Notes under the pieces: model-generated
The model's input: the letters and a program-made list of their open reading frames with translations, nothing else
What the model was told of the DNA's origin: nothing
The model's database searches: none
Program-made: the position numbers and the translations under genes
From: Candidatus Brachythrix odensensis
GTDB lineage: Bacteria; Chloroflexota; Anaerolineae; J036; Brachytrichaceae
Reading direction: 5' to 3'
NCBI GenBank assembly: GCA_016714465.1
Contig: JADKDT010000001.1
Span: forward strand, 496,001-560,000
DNA length: 64,000 bases
Part shown: piece by piece, positions 34,732 through 45,091 of the stretch
Position numbering within the stretch: position 1 is the stretch's first letter
Layout: the number at the start of each line of letters is the position of its first letter

Positions 34732-35635
34732 CGCGACCCCCCTGCAACAAACGGAAATAGGCAACTACCATCCCGGCGCTGAGGATGAACAACAGCGTGG
34801 CGAGGGTCGAACTGGGGCCTACCCGGAAAAAGCGGAAGGCTTCTTCGTAGACAAACACCGAGAGCACCCGGGTGACGTCGCCCGGGCCGCCCGCGGTCAT
34901 CACCCAGGCGACGGTGAAGAGCTTGAAGGCCGAGATCGTCACCAGCACGAGCGAGACGAAGCTGGTCGCGCTGATCCCGGGCAGGGTGATAAAGCGCAGC
35001 TTCCCCAGCCAGCCCGCGCCGTCGACTTCGGCCGCCTCATACAGCTCGGGTGAGATGCTCTGCAGCGCGGCGAGGACCAGCAGGGTGGTGGTCGGAAACA
35101 GGCGCCACGCGGTCACCAGGATGATGACCGGCATGGCCGTGCCATTCAAATACAGCCAGGCCACCCCGGTCTCGATCAGCCCAAGCTGCTTCAGGATCGC
35201 GTTGATCGGCCCGATCTGCGGATTGAACATGACGTACCAGATCAGGGTGGTGACGAGCCATGGGGTGGCCCACGGGATGATGATCAGGGCGCGAGCCAGA
35301 CCGCGCAACGGAAAGCGGACATTCAGCATCAGGGCCGTGCCCAGACCCAGGCCGAAACTTAGCGCAACCACTCCGACGGTGTACTGGATCGTCACCCACA
35401 GCGACCGCCAGAAAGCGCTGTCAGTCAGGACATCCGCATAGTTCTGCAGACCCACGAAGGTCATCCGATCCATGTTCAGCAGGTTGGCCTTGAAGAAGCT
35501 CAAGGTCGCGCTGTAGAGCATGGGGTACAGGACGACGGCGGCGATGACCAGCAGCGCCGGCGCGAGCAGCAGGTAGGGGAGCGCGCCCTGGGTCAGGCGC
35601 GAACGGGCGCGGCGGCGGAGAGGGGTGGCGCTCAT
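34718..35635 (-). CDS. Carbohydrate ABC transporter permease (MalF/CUT1-like)
   Basis: Six predicted helices and the EAA motif YEAAEVDGAGWLGKLRFITLP. Opening LPYLLLAPALLVIAAVVLYP is typical of MalF/UgpA permeases. Start at 35635 (MSATPL); upstream codons up to 35683 run through an inverted repeat and are rejected. It forms the channel with the MalG-like partner downstream. Confidence 0.88.
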   Translation of the reverse strand: MSATPLRRRARSRLTQGALPYLLLAPALLVIAAVVLYPMLYSATLSFFKANLLNMDRMTFVGLQNYADVLTDSAFWRSLWVTIQYTVGVVALSFGLGLGTALMLNVRFPLRGLARALIIIPWATPWLVTTLIWYVMFNPQIGPINAILKQLGLIETGVAWLYLNGTAMPVIILVTAWRLFPTTTLLVLAALQSISPELYEAAEVDGAGWLGKLRFITLPGISATSFVSLVLVTISAFKLFTVAWVMTAGGPGDVTRVLSVFVYEEAFRFFRVGPSSTLATLLFILSAGMVVAYFRLLQGGRDEPE

Positions 35636-35643
35636 GGTGATAG

Positions 35644-35681
35644 GCGCGGTTGGGTGTCGCTCCTGCGACGCCCAACCGCGC
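35644..35681. repeat. Short inverted repeat between binding protein and permease
   Basis: 17-base arms GCGCGGTTGGGTGTCGC with one mismatch and a four-base loop. Position after the binding-protein gene fits the common attenuator that lets binding protein be made in excess over the permeases. Confidence 0.75.
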
Positions 35682-35701
35682 AAGGTTGGGGAAGCTCAGC
35701 G

Positions 35702-37011
35702 CTACTTCTTGATGACCTTCTCGATTTCGGCCTGGGCTTCGTTCATCGCCTGCTCGACCGGCTTGTTGTTGTAAAGCACTTCGACGAGTTTGGCGTTGAT
35801 GACTTTTTGCACGTCGTTGTAGTAGATCTCCAGACCGGGCGGCGCCACCGGGACGGCCTTCTTGAGTTCCTTGGCGTAGACCTCAAACCAGGGTTGGCTT
35901 TCACGAAGCTGTCCGAGACCGAGCCCTGCATCGGGAAGATGGTCCGGCTCTTTTCGACCCACAACTGGGCCCACTGGGGCGCCGTCAGCGACTTGATGTA
36001 CTCGCAGGCCACCTTGTAGTTCGGCGACTTTGCGGCGATGCCGATCAGGTTGTTCACCCCGCCGGTCGCGGCCTGGGTGTCCGTGGGGATCGGATAGATC
36101 TTGGTGTTGGGCAGGACGGCCGGCCCATCCTTCTCCAAAACCGCCCAGTACCATGCGCCATCGATGCTCATGGCCGCCTTGCCCTGGTTGAACCAGGCGT
36201 ATTGCGCGGCCGCGTCCTTTACGCCCTGCGGAATGGTGCCGGCATCGAAGAGCTCCTTGAAGAAGGTGACGCCCTTGATGACCTCGGGCGAGTTCAGGGC
36301 GGGTTTGCCATTCTTGGAGTAGTGCCCGCCGTAACCGGCGATGAAGACCAGCGCGCCCTCGTACAGCCGCGAGTGAGCGACGGTGACCAGGACCAACCCG
36401 TACTGATCCTTGGCCTTGACCGTGAGCTTCTTGGCGGCGTCGCGCAGCTCGTTGAAGTTCGTGGGAACCTTGACTCCGGCCTCGTCAAACAGCTTTTGAT
36501 TGACGTACAGCTGCAGCGTGCGGGCCGACAGGTTCAAGGCGTACATCTTCCCGTCCTTGGCGGCGTAGGTCTTCTGATCCTGAATCTTGTCGGGAATGTC
36601 AGTCCCGGCGAAGCAGTCGTTGAGCGGGGCGAGCACACCCTGGTCCATGTACTGGAAGACGTTGAAGCCAGTGACCTCGATCAGGTCGGGCGGCGTGCCA
36701 GCGGCAAGTTCGGTGTTCAGCTTGTCCCACAGATTGTCGATCGGGAAGGAGAACTTCTCGAAGGACACGTTCGGATTCTTCTTTGCGAAATCCTCAGTCG
36801 TGCCGTTCCAGAAATCTTTGTAGGCCGCGTCCTCCCATTGCCAGGATGCGAGGCGAAGCTTGACCGGGGCGGCCGGCTTGGGCGCCTCGACCTTGGTGGT
36901 GGCCGCTGGCGCCGGCGCCGGTGCTGGCGCGGGCGCAGCGCCCGCGCAGGCGGCCAGGACGGCCGCGACCAGCGATATCGATGCGAATCTGACCAAGCGT
37001 TGCTGTTTCAT
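35702..37011 (-). CDS. Sugar ABC transporter substrate-binding lipoprotein (SBP_bac_1), frameshifted
   Basis: Lipoprotein signal with LAAC (Cys22) and an Ala/Pro linker. The mature part is a CUT1 binding protein: LRLASWQWED, PPDLIEVTGFNVFQYMDQG, KMYALNLSARTLQLYVNQKLFDEAG and AAMSIDGAWYWAVL. At VKANP the frame breaks; the correct ending (WFEVYAKELKKAVPVAP ... EAQAEIEKVIKK) continues in the next frame to 35702. One missing T/A pair near 35890 explains it. Start overlaps the GntR stop (ATGA). It captures the sugar or sugar acid outside the membrane. Confidence 0.85.
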
Positions 37012-37697
37012 GTATCCTCCTGGGTGCGTATCTCCTCGAGCAGTGATGTTCGAGAGCGTTTCAGGTGCGCATGGATCGCGCTCTTTAGTGATTCCACGTC
37101 GCGGGCGGCCAGGGCGTTGACGATCGCCCGGTGTTCATCGGCCTCGACGCTCGCGCGGTTTTTCCACGTCGACGACCGGGCGTGGAGCAGCGCGATGTGG
37201 ATGTGCGCATGCAGCTGGCGATAAAGCGTCGCCAGCATCTGATTGCCGCTCACCTCGACGAGGCGCTGGTGGAGTTCAGTGTTGCGGTGATAGTGCGAGG
37301 CGACATCCGGCGCGTACTGGATTGCGTCGACCCGGGCGGCAAGTTCGTCGAGCAGTTCGGGGGTCAGGTTGTCTGTGAGCGTATCGGCGGCGAGCAGCTC
37401 GAAGGCCTCGCGGATGCTCAGCGCCTCTTCGAGCGAGCGGCGCGAGACCTGCGTGACAAATGTACCGTTGCGCGGAAGAATCTGGACCAGGCCCTCGTTG
37501 GCGAGCAAGGACAACGCGTTCTTGACCGGGGTGGGGCTGACCTCGAGTTTGTCGGCCAGCCAATTCACGTCGAGGCGATCTCCCGGGCGAAAGGTGCCGT
37601 TCAGGATGCGGGCAGTGATGGCCTCGTAAACCTGGTCGGTCAGTCGGCTGGCCTTGAGCGGCGAAATCTCGGCAGGCGCGACCTCAGTGACGGTCAT
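37008..37697 (-). CDS. GntR-family regulator (FCD/FadR subgroup)
   Basis: N-terminal winged helix-turn-helix (~15-75: LTDQVYEAITARILNGTFRPGDRLDVNWLADKL is the family signature region) and an all-helical FCD ligand-binding domain with metal-binding His residues (HYHRNTELHQRLVEVSGN, DEHRAIVNAL). FCD members sense organic or sugar acids and usually repress. It is the first gene of the catabolic operon, translationally coupled to the binding protein, with the palindrome TCTGATATATCAGA six bases upstream of its start, so autoregulation and operon control are likely. Confidence 0.88.
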   Translation of the reverse strand: MTVTEVAPAEISPLKASRLTDQVYEAITARILNGTFRPGDRLDVNWLADKLEVSPTPVKNALSLLANEGLVQILPRNGTFVTQVSRRSLEEALSIREAFELLAADTLTDNLTPELLDELAARVDAIQYAPDVASHYHRNTELHQRLVEVSGNQMLATLYRQLHAHIHIALLHARSSTWKNRASVEADEHRAIVNALAARDVESLKSAIHAHLKRSRTSLLEEIRTQEDT

Positions 37698-37702
37698 TAG
37701 TA

Positions 37703-37716
37703 TCTGATATATCAGA
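37703..37716. promoter_or_regulatory. Palindromic operator of the GntR-controlled operon
   Basis: TCTGATATATCAGA is a perfect 14-bp palindrome directly before the GntR start codon. The AT-rich centre could overlap the -10 region, which fits repression. Assignment to the adjacent GntR is inferred from position. Confidence 0.55.
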
Positions 37717-37919
37717 CACCAGCCCGATTGTCAAGGCCGAATATCGCCTGGACGGTGACGTAAATCGGTTAACCCTAAAGGTTGACCAGTTTAGGAAGTG
37801 GCACGCGGAGCAGACGATGCCAGACCACCCAAATCGCCACCCGATTCGCCGTTCGCGGATAGAATCAACAGCGTTGCAGGGCTGGGCGCATTTCGATGCT
37901 CGGCCTTGTGGAGTCATCC

Positions 37920-38968
<1,049 letters not shown>

Positions 38969-38972
<4 letters not shown>

Positions 38973-39967
38973 CAACGCCCATCATTTCGCTCAAGAATCT
39001 GACCAAGGAGTTCGAGGTCAAGCGGCAAGTTGTGCGGGCCGTCGATGATGTCAGCCTGGATATCGCGCCGGGCGAAGTCGTGTGCCTGGTTGGCGAGAGC
39101 GGCTGCGGCAAGACCACCACCGGCAAGATGGTGGCCGGCCTGCTCGCGCCCAGCTCAGGCGCGATCTTGTTCAAGGGCACCGACATCCGTGAATTGAAGG
39201 GCAGCGCCTGGAAACAGTTTCGATTGGGCGTGCAGTTAATCCACCAGGATCCGTATGCTTCCCTGAATTCGTCGCAGACGATCTATCAGATCTTGTCGGC
39301 CCCTTTGTTGCGGCATGGGCTGGTCCGGGGCGAGGCGGCCGCCCGGGCCCGGGCGATCGAGCTGCTCGAGCTGGTCAACCTCACCCCGGCGGCCGATCTG
39401 ATCATCAAATACCCCCATCAACTCAGCGGCGGCCAGCGCCAGCGCGTTTCGATCGCCCGCGCGCTGACGGTCAATCCATCGTTTCTGGTGGCCGATGAGG
39501 CGGTCGCTTCGGTCGACATGTCGATCCGTATCTCGCTGCTCAACACGCTCACGGCCCTCAAGCACAAAATGGGGCTGGGGGTGCTGTTCATTACCCACGA
39601 CCTGGCCCTGGCCAAGTTCTTCGCCTGGGAGGGCCGGATCGGGGTGATGTATCTGGGCCGAATGGTCGAGTTGGCCCCGGCCCGCACGCTGATCGATCAC
39701 CCCCAGCATCCGTACACCAAGGCGCTTTTATCGGCGATTCCCGAGCCTGACATGGAGGGCGTCAAACGCCGCGAGCGAATCCTGTTGCGCAGCGAGGATA
39801 TCCCCAGCCTGCTCAAGCTGCCGCCGGGCTGCGCCTTCCATCCCCGCTGCCCGGCCTTTGAGGGTGAACGCTGCGCGGCCCTGACGCCAGTTCTGACCCA
39901 CTTCAAGGACGGCACCGCCGTGGCCTGCCATCCGGTCGGTGAGCAGAAGCTCCAGGCGGAGCGATAG
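38969..39967 (+). CDS. Oligopeptide/dipeptide ABC transporter ATP-binding protein (OppF/DppF-like)
   Basis: Partner ATPase. Walker A LVGESGCGKTTTG, Q-loop LIHQDPYASLN, signature LSGGQRQRVS, Walker B FLVADEAVASVD (normally DEPVSALD, so Pro is replaced by Ala), and the Cys-rich C-terminal oligopeptide domain (GCAFHPRCPAFEGERC). Start at 38969 overlaps the previous stop; the upstream open frame lies inside dppD. Confidence 0.92.
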
Positions 39968-39988
39968 CGCAAAGGAGGCAAGCGAAGC

Positions 39989-41059
39989 ATGAGCGCAATC
40001 CCAACTCCCCCCGTGACGACCGTCCCGCCCCGCCCGTTCAGCCAGACGACGTTGGCCTTTATCCTGCGCCGGGCGGTCAAGGCCATCATCACGATCTGGC
40101 TGGCGGTGTCGCTGACCTTCTTCTTGATTCGGCTGATGCCCGGCAACCCGATCGACATCTTCATGGAAGACCTGGTCCGGGCCGGCGCTTCGGCCGAGGA
40201 TGCCCGCAACCAGGCCGCGATGATGATGAACCTGCCGCTCGACCAGCCGGTGATGACCCAGTATGTCAACTTCATCGGCAACCTGCTCAAGGGCGACCTG
40301 GGGACGTCCTACAAGGCGCGGGGGGTGCCGGTCGGCGAGATCATCGCCCAGCGCCTGCCCTGGACGATCTTCAGCGTGGGCAGCTCGCTGTTTGTCAGCT
40401 TCACCCTCGGCATCATCCTGGGCACCCTGGCTGCCTTCCGGCGCAATACGTTGATCGATTACCTGATCAGCAACTTTGCCGCGGTGATGGAGGCGCTCCC
40501 GCAGTTCACCCTCGCCCTCCTGTTCGTTTTGATGTTGGGCGCGGTCTGGAAGGTCATCCCGATCTCGCAGATGCGCGGCGCCATTTCTCCGGGCATCGAG
40601 ATTGGCTTCACCGCCGAATTCTTCGGCGACGTGCTCAGCCATCTTCGGGTGCCCCTGGCGGTGTATGTGCTGACCTCGGTGGGCGGTTGGATCCTGGCCA
40701 TGCGGGCCAACACCATCAATGCCCTGGGCGAGGACTACGTGACAGTCGCCAAGGCGCGGGGATTGAAGGACTCGCGGATCATGATGGCCTACGTGGGACG
40801 CAACGCGTCCCTGCCGCTGTTCACCCGCCTGGCGATCGTGATCGGCTTCTCGATGGGCGGCTCGCTCATCATCGAATCGATCTTCAAATACCGAGGGCTG
40901 GGCTGGGAGGCCGTGCTCGCGCTGGGCGCCCGCGACTACCCGGTCATGCAGGGCATCTTCCTGGTGACGACCGCGGCGGTCGTCATCTCGGGTGTGATCG
41001 CCGACTTTCTCTACGGCTACCTCGACCCGCGGGTCCGGATCGCGACCACCAACAACTAA
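39989..41059 (+). CDS. Peptide/oligosaccharide ABC transporter permease (DppB-like)
   Basis: OppB/DppB-type permease with an N-terminal FILRRAVKAIITIWLAVSL helix, the large periplasmic loop after it (RLMPGNPID ... LPLDQPV) and the EAA loop (EDYVTVAKARGLKDSRIMM). AAAGGAGG is 10 bases before the ATG. Together with the DppC-like protein it forms the channel. Confidence 0.92.
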   Translation: MSAIPTPPVTTVPPRPFSQTTLAFILRRAVKAIITIWLAVSLTFFLIRLMPGNPIDIFMEDLVRAGASAEDARNQAAMMMNLPLDQPVMTQYVNFIGNLLKGDLGTSYKARGVPVGEIIAQRLPWTIFSVGSSLFVSFTLGIILGTLAAFRRNTLIDYLISNFAAVMEALPQFTLALLFVLMLGAVWKVIPISQMRGAISPGIEIGFTAEFFGDVLSHLRVPLAVYVLTSVGGWILAMRANTINALGEDYVTVAKARGLKDSRIMMAYVGRNASLPLFTRLAIVIGFSMGGSLIIESIFKYRGLGWEAVLALGARDYPVMQGIFLVTTAAVVISGVIADFLYGYLDPRVRIATTNN

Positions 41060-41073
41060 TGGGCTGACAAACC

Positions 41074-41128
41074 GTTTCCCGGAGGCGATATGCCCCGGCG
41101 GAGCCGGGGCATATCGCCTCCGGGAAAC
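41074..41128. repeat. Palindrome between two permease genes of one operon
   Basis: Perfect 26-bp arms GTTTCCCGGAGGCGATATGC.. around GGA. It lies inside an operon (dppB to dppC), 25 bases before the dppC start. Confidence 0.92.
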
Positions 41129-41152
41129 AGGTCTTAGGCGAAGAAGACAAAC

Positions 41153-41995
41153 ATGGAAACACTACGCATGTTCGGCCGCAACAAACTCGGCATTGTCGGT
41201 TTGGTGCTGGTGGCCCTGATCGTTTTCGGCTCGCTCTTTGGGCCGTCGATCCGCCCCGTCGCCGACGAGGCCAGCATGGACCGCGTGTCTGAGGGGCCGT
41301 CGGCGGAGTTTCCGTTGGGCACGAACTTCCAGGGGTTGGACAACTTCTCCCTGCTGTTGGCGGGCGGGAAGGACATCATCCTGATCGCTGTCATCACGGG
41401 CGTGCTCGAGACCCTGGTTGCGGTGGCCATTGGCTCGGCGGCCGCCTACTTTGGCGGGCGGATCGACGGCCTGCTGGTCAGCTTTATCGAGCTATGGCTG
41501 ACGATTCCAAGATTTCCCCTGCTGGCCATCCTGGCCACAACGCTGAAACTTCAAGAGCCCTGGATGCTGGCGATCATCATTGCCATCCTGGGCTGGCCAT
41601 CGCTGGCCCGCCAGGTGCGCACGGTGGTCCTGTCGCTCAAGAAGCGCGACTACATTGAGGCCGCCTCGATGCTGGACCTCGGGGCAAGGCACATCATCTT
41701 TCGCGAGATGCTGCCCAACATGATGTCGTTCGTGGCCATTGCGCTGGTCAGCACCATGATCTACGCCATCTACTACCAGACCAGCCTGGTCTTTCTGGGT
41801 TTCATCCCGTTCAGCAGCACCAACTGGGGGGTAATGCTGAGCCTGGCCGAGGCCAAGGGCGCGATATATAACGCTCAGGCCGCCTGGGGGGTGATCACCC
41901 CGATCGCCGCTATCGTGGCCCTCCAAATCGGGCTGGTGTGGATCATGCGCGCGCTCGAGGAAGTCTTCAATCCCCGCCTGCGCCAGGGCGTATAG
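41153..41995 (+). CDS. Peptide/oligosaccharide ABC transporter permease (DppC-like)
   Basis: 280 residues, about six helices, EAA loop RDYIEAASMLDLGARHIIFREMLPN. The N-terminal NKLGIVGLVLVALIV is the usual OppC/DppC anchor. Follows dppB after a palindrome. Confidence 0.92.
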   Translation: METLRMFGRNKLGIVGLVLVALIVFGSLFGPSIRPVADEASMDRVSEGPSAEFPLGTNFQGLDNFSLLLAGGKDIILIAVITGVLETLVAVAIGSAAAYFGGRIDGLLVSFIELWLTIPRFPLLAILATTLKLQEPWMLAIIIAILGWPSLARQVRTVVLSLKKRDYIEAASMLDLGARHIIFREMLPNMMSFVAIALVSTMIYAIYYQTSLVFLGFIPFSSTNWGVMLSLAEAKGAIYNAQAAWGVITPIAAIVALQIGLVWIMRALEEVFNPRLRQGV

Positions 41996-42000
41996 CGGAC

Positions 42001-42186
42001 ATGATCAGCCCCGAGATCGGCCGGGTGTGGTTCCAGGTCGCGGTGTTTATCATCGTGGCTTCGGGCGTCCTTGCTCTGGTCACACAGCCGGATACAGCTG
42101 AACATGTGATCAGCATCGCTTCGCTGTTCGTGGGTATACTGTTTATTGTCGTGCTGGTGATTCTCATTCGCCGTTCCCAGCGCTAA
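42001..42186 (+). CDS. Small two-helix membrane protein
   Basis: 61 residues. WFQVAVFIIVASGVLALV and SLFVGILFIVVLVILI are two transmembrane segments; the C-terminus is basic (RRSQR). It begins five bases after the DppC stop. No clear Shine-Dalgarno. It could be an accessory subunit or chance; coding is supported by composition and position only. Confidence 0.55.
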   Translation: MISPEIGRVWFQVAVFIIVASGVLALVTQPDTAEHVISIASLFVGILFIVVLVILIRRSQR

Positions 42187-42327
42187 GTAGACGCCAACCA
42201 GACCGTGGCGATAGCGCCATCCCGGCTTCGCCGGGGATGACGCTCCGGACTGAGGTGCCAGGCGTTCAACGTTGCGGACCGACATTTCGCCGACCCGCCC
42301 CACCAATCACTCCAAGAGGAGGAGCAT

Positions 42328-44250
42328 ATGAAACTCAAGAGTTTTGCACTCACCGCCGTCGCCCTCAGCCTGCTGCTGGCGGCCTGCGGTTCGGCGACCC
42401 CGACCGCGGCGCCGAAGCCCACCGAAGCGCCCAAGCCCACCGCTGTCCCGCCGACCGCCGCGCCAGCGCCGACGGCGGCCCCCAAGCCGACTGATGCCCC
42501 GAAGCCGACTGAGGCCCGCCAACCGCCGCGCCGGTTCCGACCCCGCTGCCGGTCAAGAACACCCTGACGATCACCCTCAAGAAGGGCCTGAAGTGGAGCG
42601 ACGGCTCGGCCTACACAGCCAAGGACATCGTTGGCACCTACAACGTGTTCTGGGCCCAGAGCGACTCGATTTGGACCCAGATCGCGGATGTCGTGGCCGT
42701 GAATGACACGACCGTCGAATTCAAGATCACCCGGCCCGGCCCGGCCCTGCTTGCGCAGCCTGCTGCGCTCGAACAATATCCGGGCCTATTCGCAGTTCGC
42801 CAAGTTCATGGACCAGGCCGCCACGCTACGCAAGGACAACGTCGACCGCAAAGGCGATGCCGGCAAGGCCTACCTGGATGACCTGAGCAAGTTCCGCCCG
42901 GCCGAGGCGGTCGTCTCGGGCCCGTTCAACATCGACCCGAAGAGCGTGACCGAGGCGCAGTTGACGTTGAAGAAGAATCCGAATGGCTACAACGCGGACA
43001 AGATCGGCTTTGATTCGATCCTGGTCTACGCTGGCGAGACCAAGGATTCGATTCCACTGTATCTGTCGGGTGAGCTGGACTACAGCTCGAACGCGTATCC
43101 GCCCGAGGCCGAGAAGTCCATCCTGGCCGTCGGCGACTACATGAAGATCATCCGTCTTGCGTCAAGCGGCGGCGGCGGGATGTACTTTAACAATGACGTA
43201 TATCCGTTGGGCAAGAAGGAAGTCCGCCAGGCCTTCGCCTATGCCATCAACCGGGCCGAAGTGGCCAAGGCCGCGCTTGGCGAGAGCGCCGTCGGAATCA
43301 AGTACATGGCTGGCTTCTCCGATCTGGCCGTCCCGACCTGGCTGCCCGCCGACCTGATTGGCAAACTCAACACGTATGCCTATGATCCGGCCAAGGCCGA
43401 GGCGCTGCTCAAGGGCCTCAACTTCACCAAGGGCGCCGACGGGATCTGGGTCGACGACAAGGGCAAGAAGATGGAGTACGAGATGATCGTCCCGCAGGAC
43501 TTCATCGACTACTTCAACGCGGCTGAGAACACCGCGCTGCAGCTCAAGAAGTTTGGCATCAAGCTGACCGTGCGCGGTTATCCGTCCGCGGAGCGAAACA
43601 CAGTCGCCGCCAAGGGGACCTTCCAGATCTCGATGGATATCGGATTCCGCTTTGGTTTCCCGCATCCCTTGAGCTCGTACGACTACAACATCCGCGACGG
43701 CATCGGCGGGAAGAACAACCCGACCAACCCCGAGGGCTCGCGCGGGATGAACTGGCCGTGGGTGCAGAAGGCTGCCGACGGCAAGGAAGTGAACATCAAG
43801 GACCTGGTTGACAAAATGGGCGACGGCTTCGACCCCGAGGCGCAAAAGCCTTATGTGGCGACCGTGGCTCAGATCTTCAACGACCAGTTGCCGGTCGTTA
43901 CCCTGTTCGAGCGCTACTTCAACGATCCCATCGATACGAAGACGCGTGTGACGGGCTGGCTGCCGTTCACCGACCCGATCTACCAGAATAACCAGAATGA
44001 CGCGCCCACGACGTGGATGCTCATCAATGGGATTCTGAAGCCGTCGGCGACCAACACCAAGAAGATCTTCACGACGAGCTATCCCTACACGGCGCCGCCC
44101 AAGGGGCACTTCAATGTGTTTGCGACGGACAATATTCCGCTTGGGCTGGGTTCAGTCAACAACCCGTGGCTCTACACCCCGCTGTTCTTCTATAGCTTCG
44201 CGGAGGGAAAGGACGTCCCGATGCTGGCCGAGAAGTATGAGATCAAATAG
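42328..44250 (+). CDS. Extracellular solute-binding lipoprotein family 5, frameshifted and N-terminally reduced
   Basis: The signal MKLKSFALTAVALSLLLAAC is followed by a long Lys/Pro/Ala/Thr linker. The frame then changes at ~42520 (to NTLTITLKKGLKWSDGSAYT) and back at ~42750 (LLRSNNIRAYSQFAKFMDQ), and stays open to 44250. LKKGLKWSDGSAYTAKDI, MYFNNDVYPLGKKEVRQAFAYAINR and related segments identify an SBP_bac_5 protein of the Opp importer. The 60-80 residues that normally precede KWSDG (with the LDP motif) are missing, so there may be a real internal deletion as well. GGAGGAGC is upstream of the ATG. Confidence 0.82.
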
Positions 44251-44258
44251 TTGATATT

Positions 44259-44303
44259 TCCGGAATGGATATCCCCGGCGTCGCCGGGGCTATCCATTCC
44301 GGA
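44259..44303. repeat. Intergenic palindrome
   Basis: TCCGGAATGGATATCCCCGGC, GTC, and the inverse with one mismatch, eight bases after the binding-protein stop. Confidence 0.88.
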
Positions 44304-44305
44304 GA

Positions 44306-44342
44306 GCGGGGTAGCCGAAGGCATTGCCTTCGGCTACCCCGC
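44306..44342. terminator. Second hairpin between convergent genes
   Basis: Perfect 17-bp arms GCGGGGTAGCCGAAGGC around ATT, directly after the palindrome and immediately before the convergent SHOCT gene's stop. Probably a bidirectional terminator; no strong T-run. Confidence 0.6.
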
Positions 44343-44347
44343 AAACG

Positions 44348-44982
44348 CTACATCTTCGCGATAAGATCCTTCTTCTTCGCGTTGTACTCGTCGGCAGTGA
44401 TCAGGCCCTGATCGAGCATCTGCTTGAGCTTGCCCAGAATCTGGACCGGGTCTTCCTTGGCCGGGGGCGGGGCTGCATCGCGGCCTGGCTCGCCGCCGCC
44501 GCTGCGCCGGCGGCCCCGATATTGATCCCGCCGGCGGCGGCCCGCTTCTCCTCCATCTCCCGCACGCGGCGCTCCTCGCGGACGAACTCTTCCATCTGCT
44601 GGGCAAAGGCGTAGATCTTGCGCGCCTGGACCTTGGGCAGATTCTCGACGGTCAGGGGCAGTCCCGCCGTCGTCTGGACCAGAAAGCGCGAGTTGATGAC
44701 GCCTTCGACGAGCTCGGCCGAGTGCAGATCGCGCCAGATGTAGTCCTCAAACTCCACCCGTCCGAACAGCTTGGGCTGGTAGACGATGAAGCGTTTGTTG
44801 GTCAGCACGACGCTGTCGGGGGAAAGGGAGACGAGCGGCTTTTCGACCGCGATATAGGCGATCTCCTCGCCGGCCGTGAGCAGTTGCGAGACCTTCTCAA
44901 AGACCTGGGCGGCTGCGCCGGGGTCCTGTTCATCGCTCAGAAAGCGGCTGATGGGGTTGTTGGGTTTTGGGGTGTCGGACAT
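44348..44982 (-). CDS. PH-like/SHOCT-domain protein, frameshifted
   Basis: The N-terminal ~150 residues (VVLTNKRFIVYQPKLFGRVEFEDYIWRDL) look like a bacterial PH/YokE-like domain. After an Ala-rich linker the frame changes near 44480; the following frame encodes DPVQILGKLKQMLDQGLITADEYNAKKKDLI, a standard SHOCT tail, ending at 44348. So this is one gene with a one-base indel. Such proteins are cytoplasmic, of unknown role, possibly oligomerising through SHOCT. Confidence 0.78.
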
Positions 44983-45022
44983 CGTGTTTACCTCTGGGCA
45001 GATTGTAGACCGTCATCCGAAA

Positions 45023-45077
45023 TGATTGGCGAGGTCACCATCCCCGCGCTTCGCGCGGGATGGTGACCTCGCCAATC
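45023..45077. repeat. Intergenic palindrome with one bulge
   Basis: GATTGGCGAGGTCACCATCC.. / GCGCGGGATGGTGACC.. with one extra C on the left arm and a CCCCGCGC/GCGCGGG tip. Confidence 0.85.
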
Positions 45078-45091
45078 ACTTCTTTGGACAG

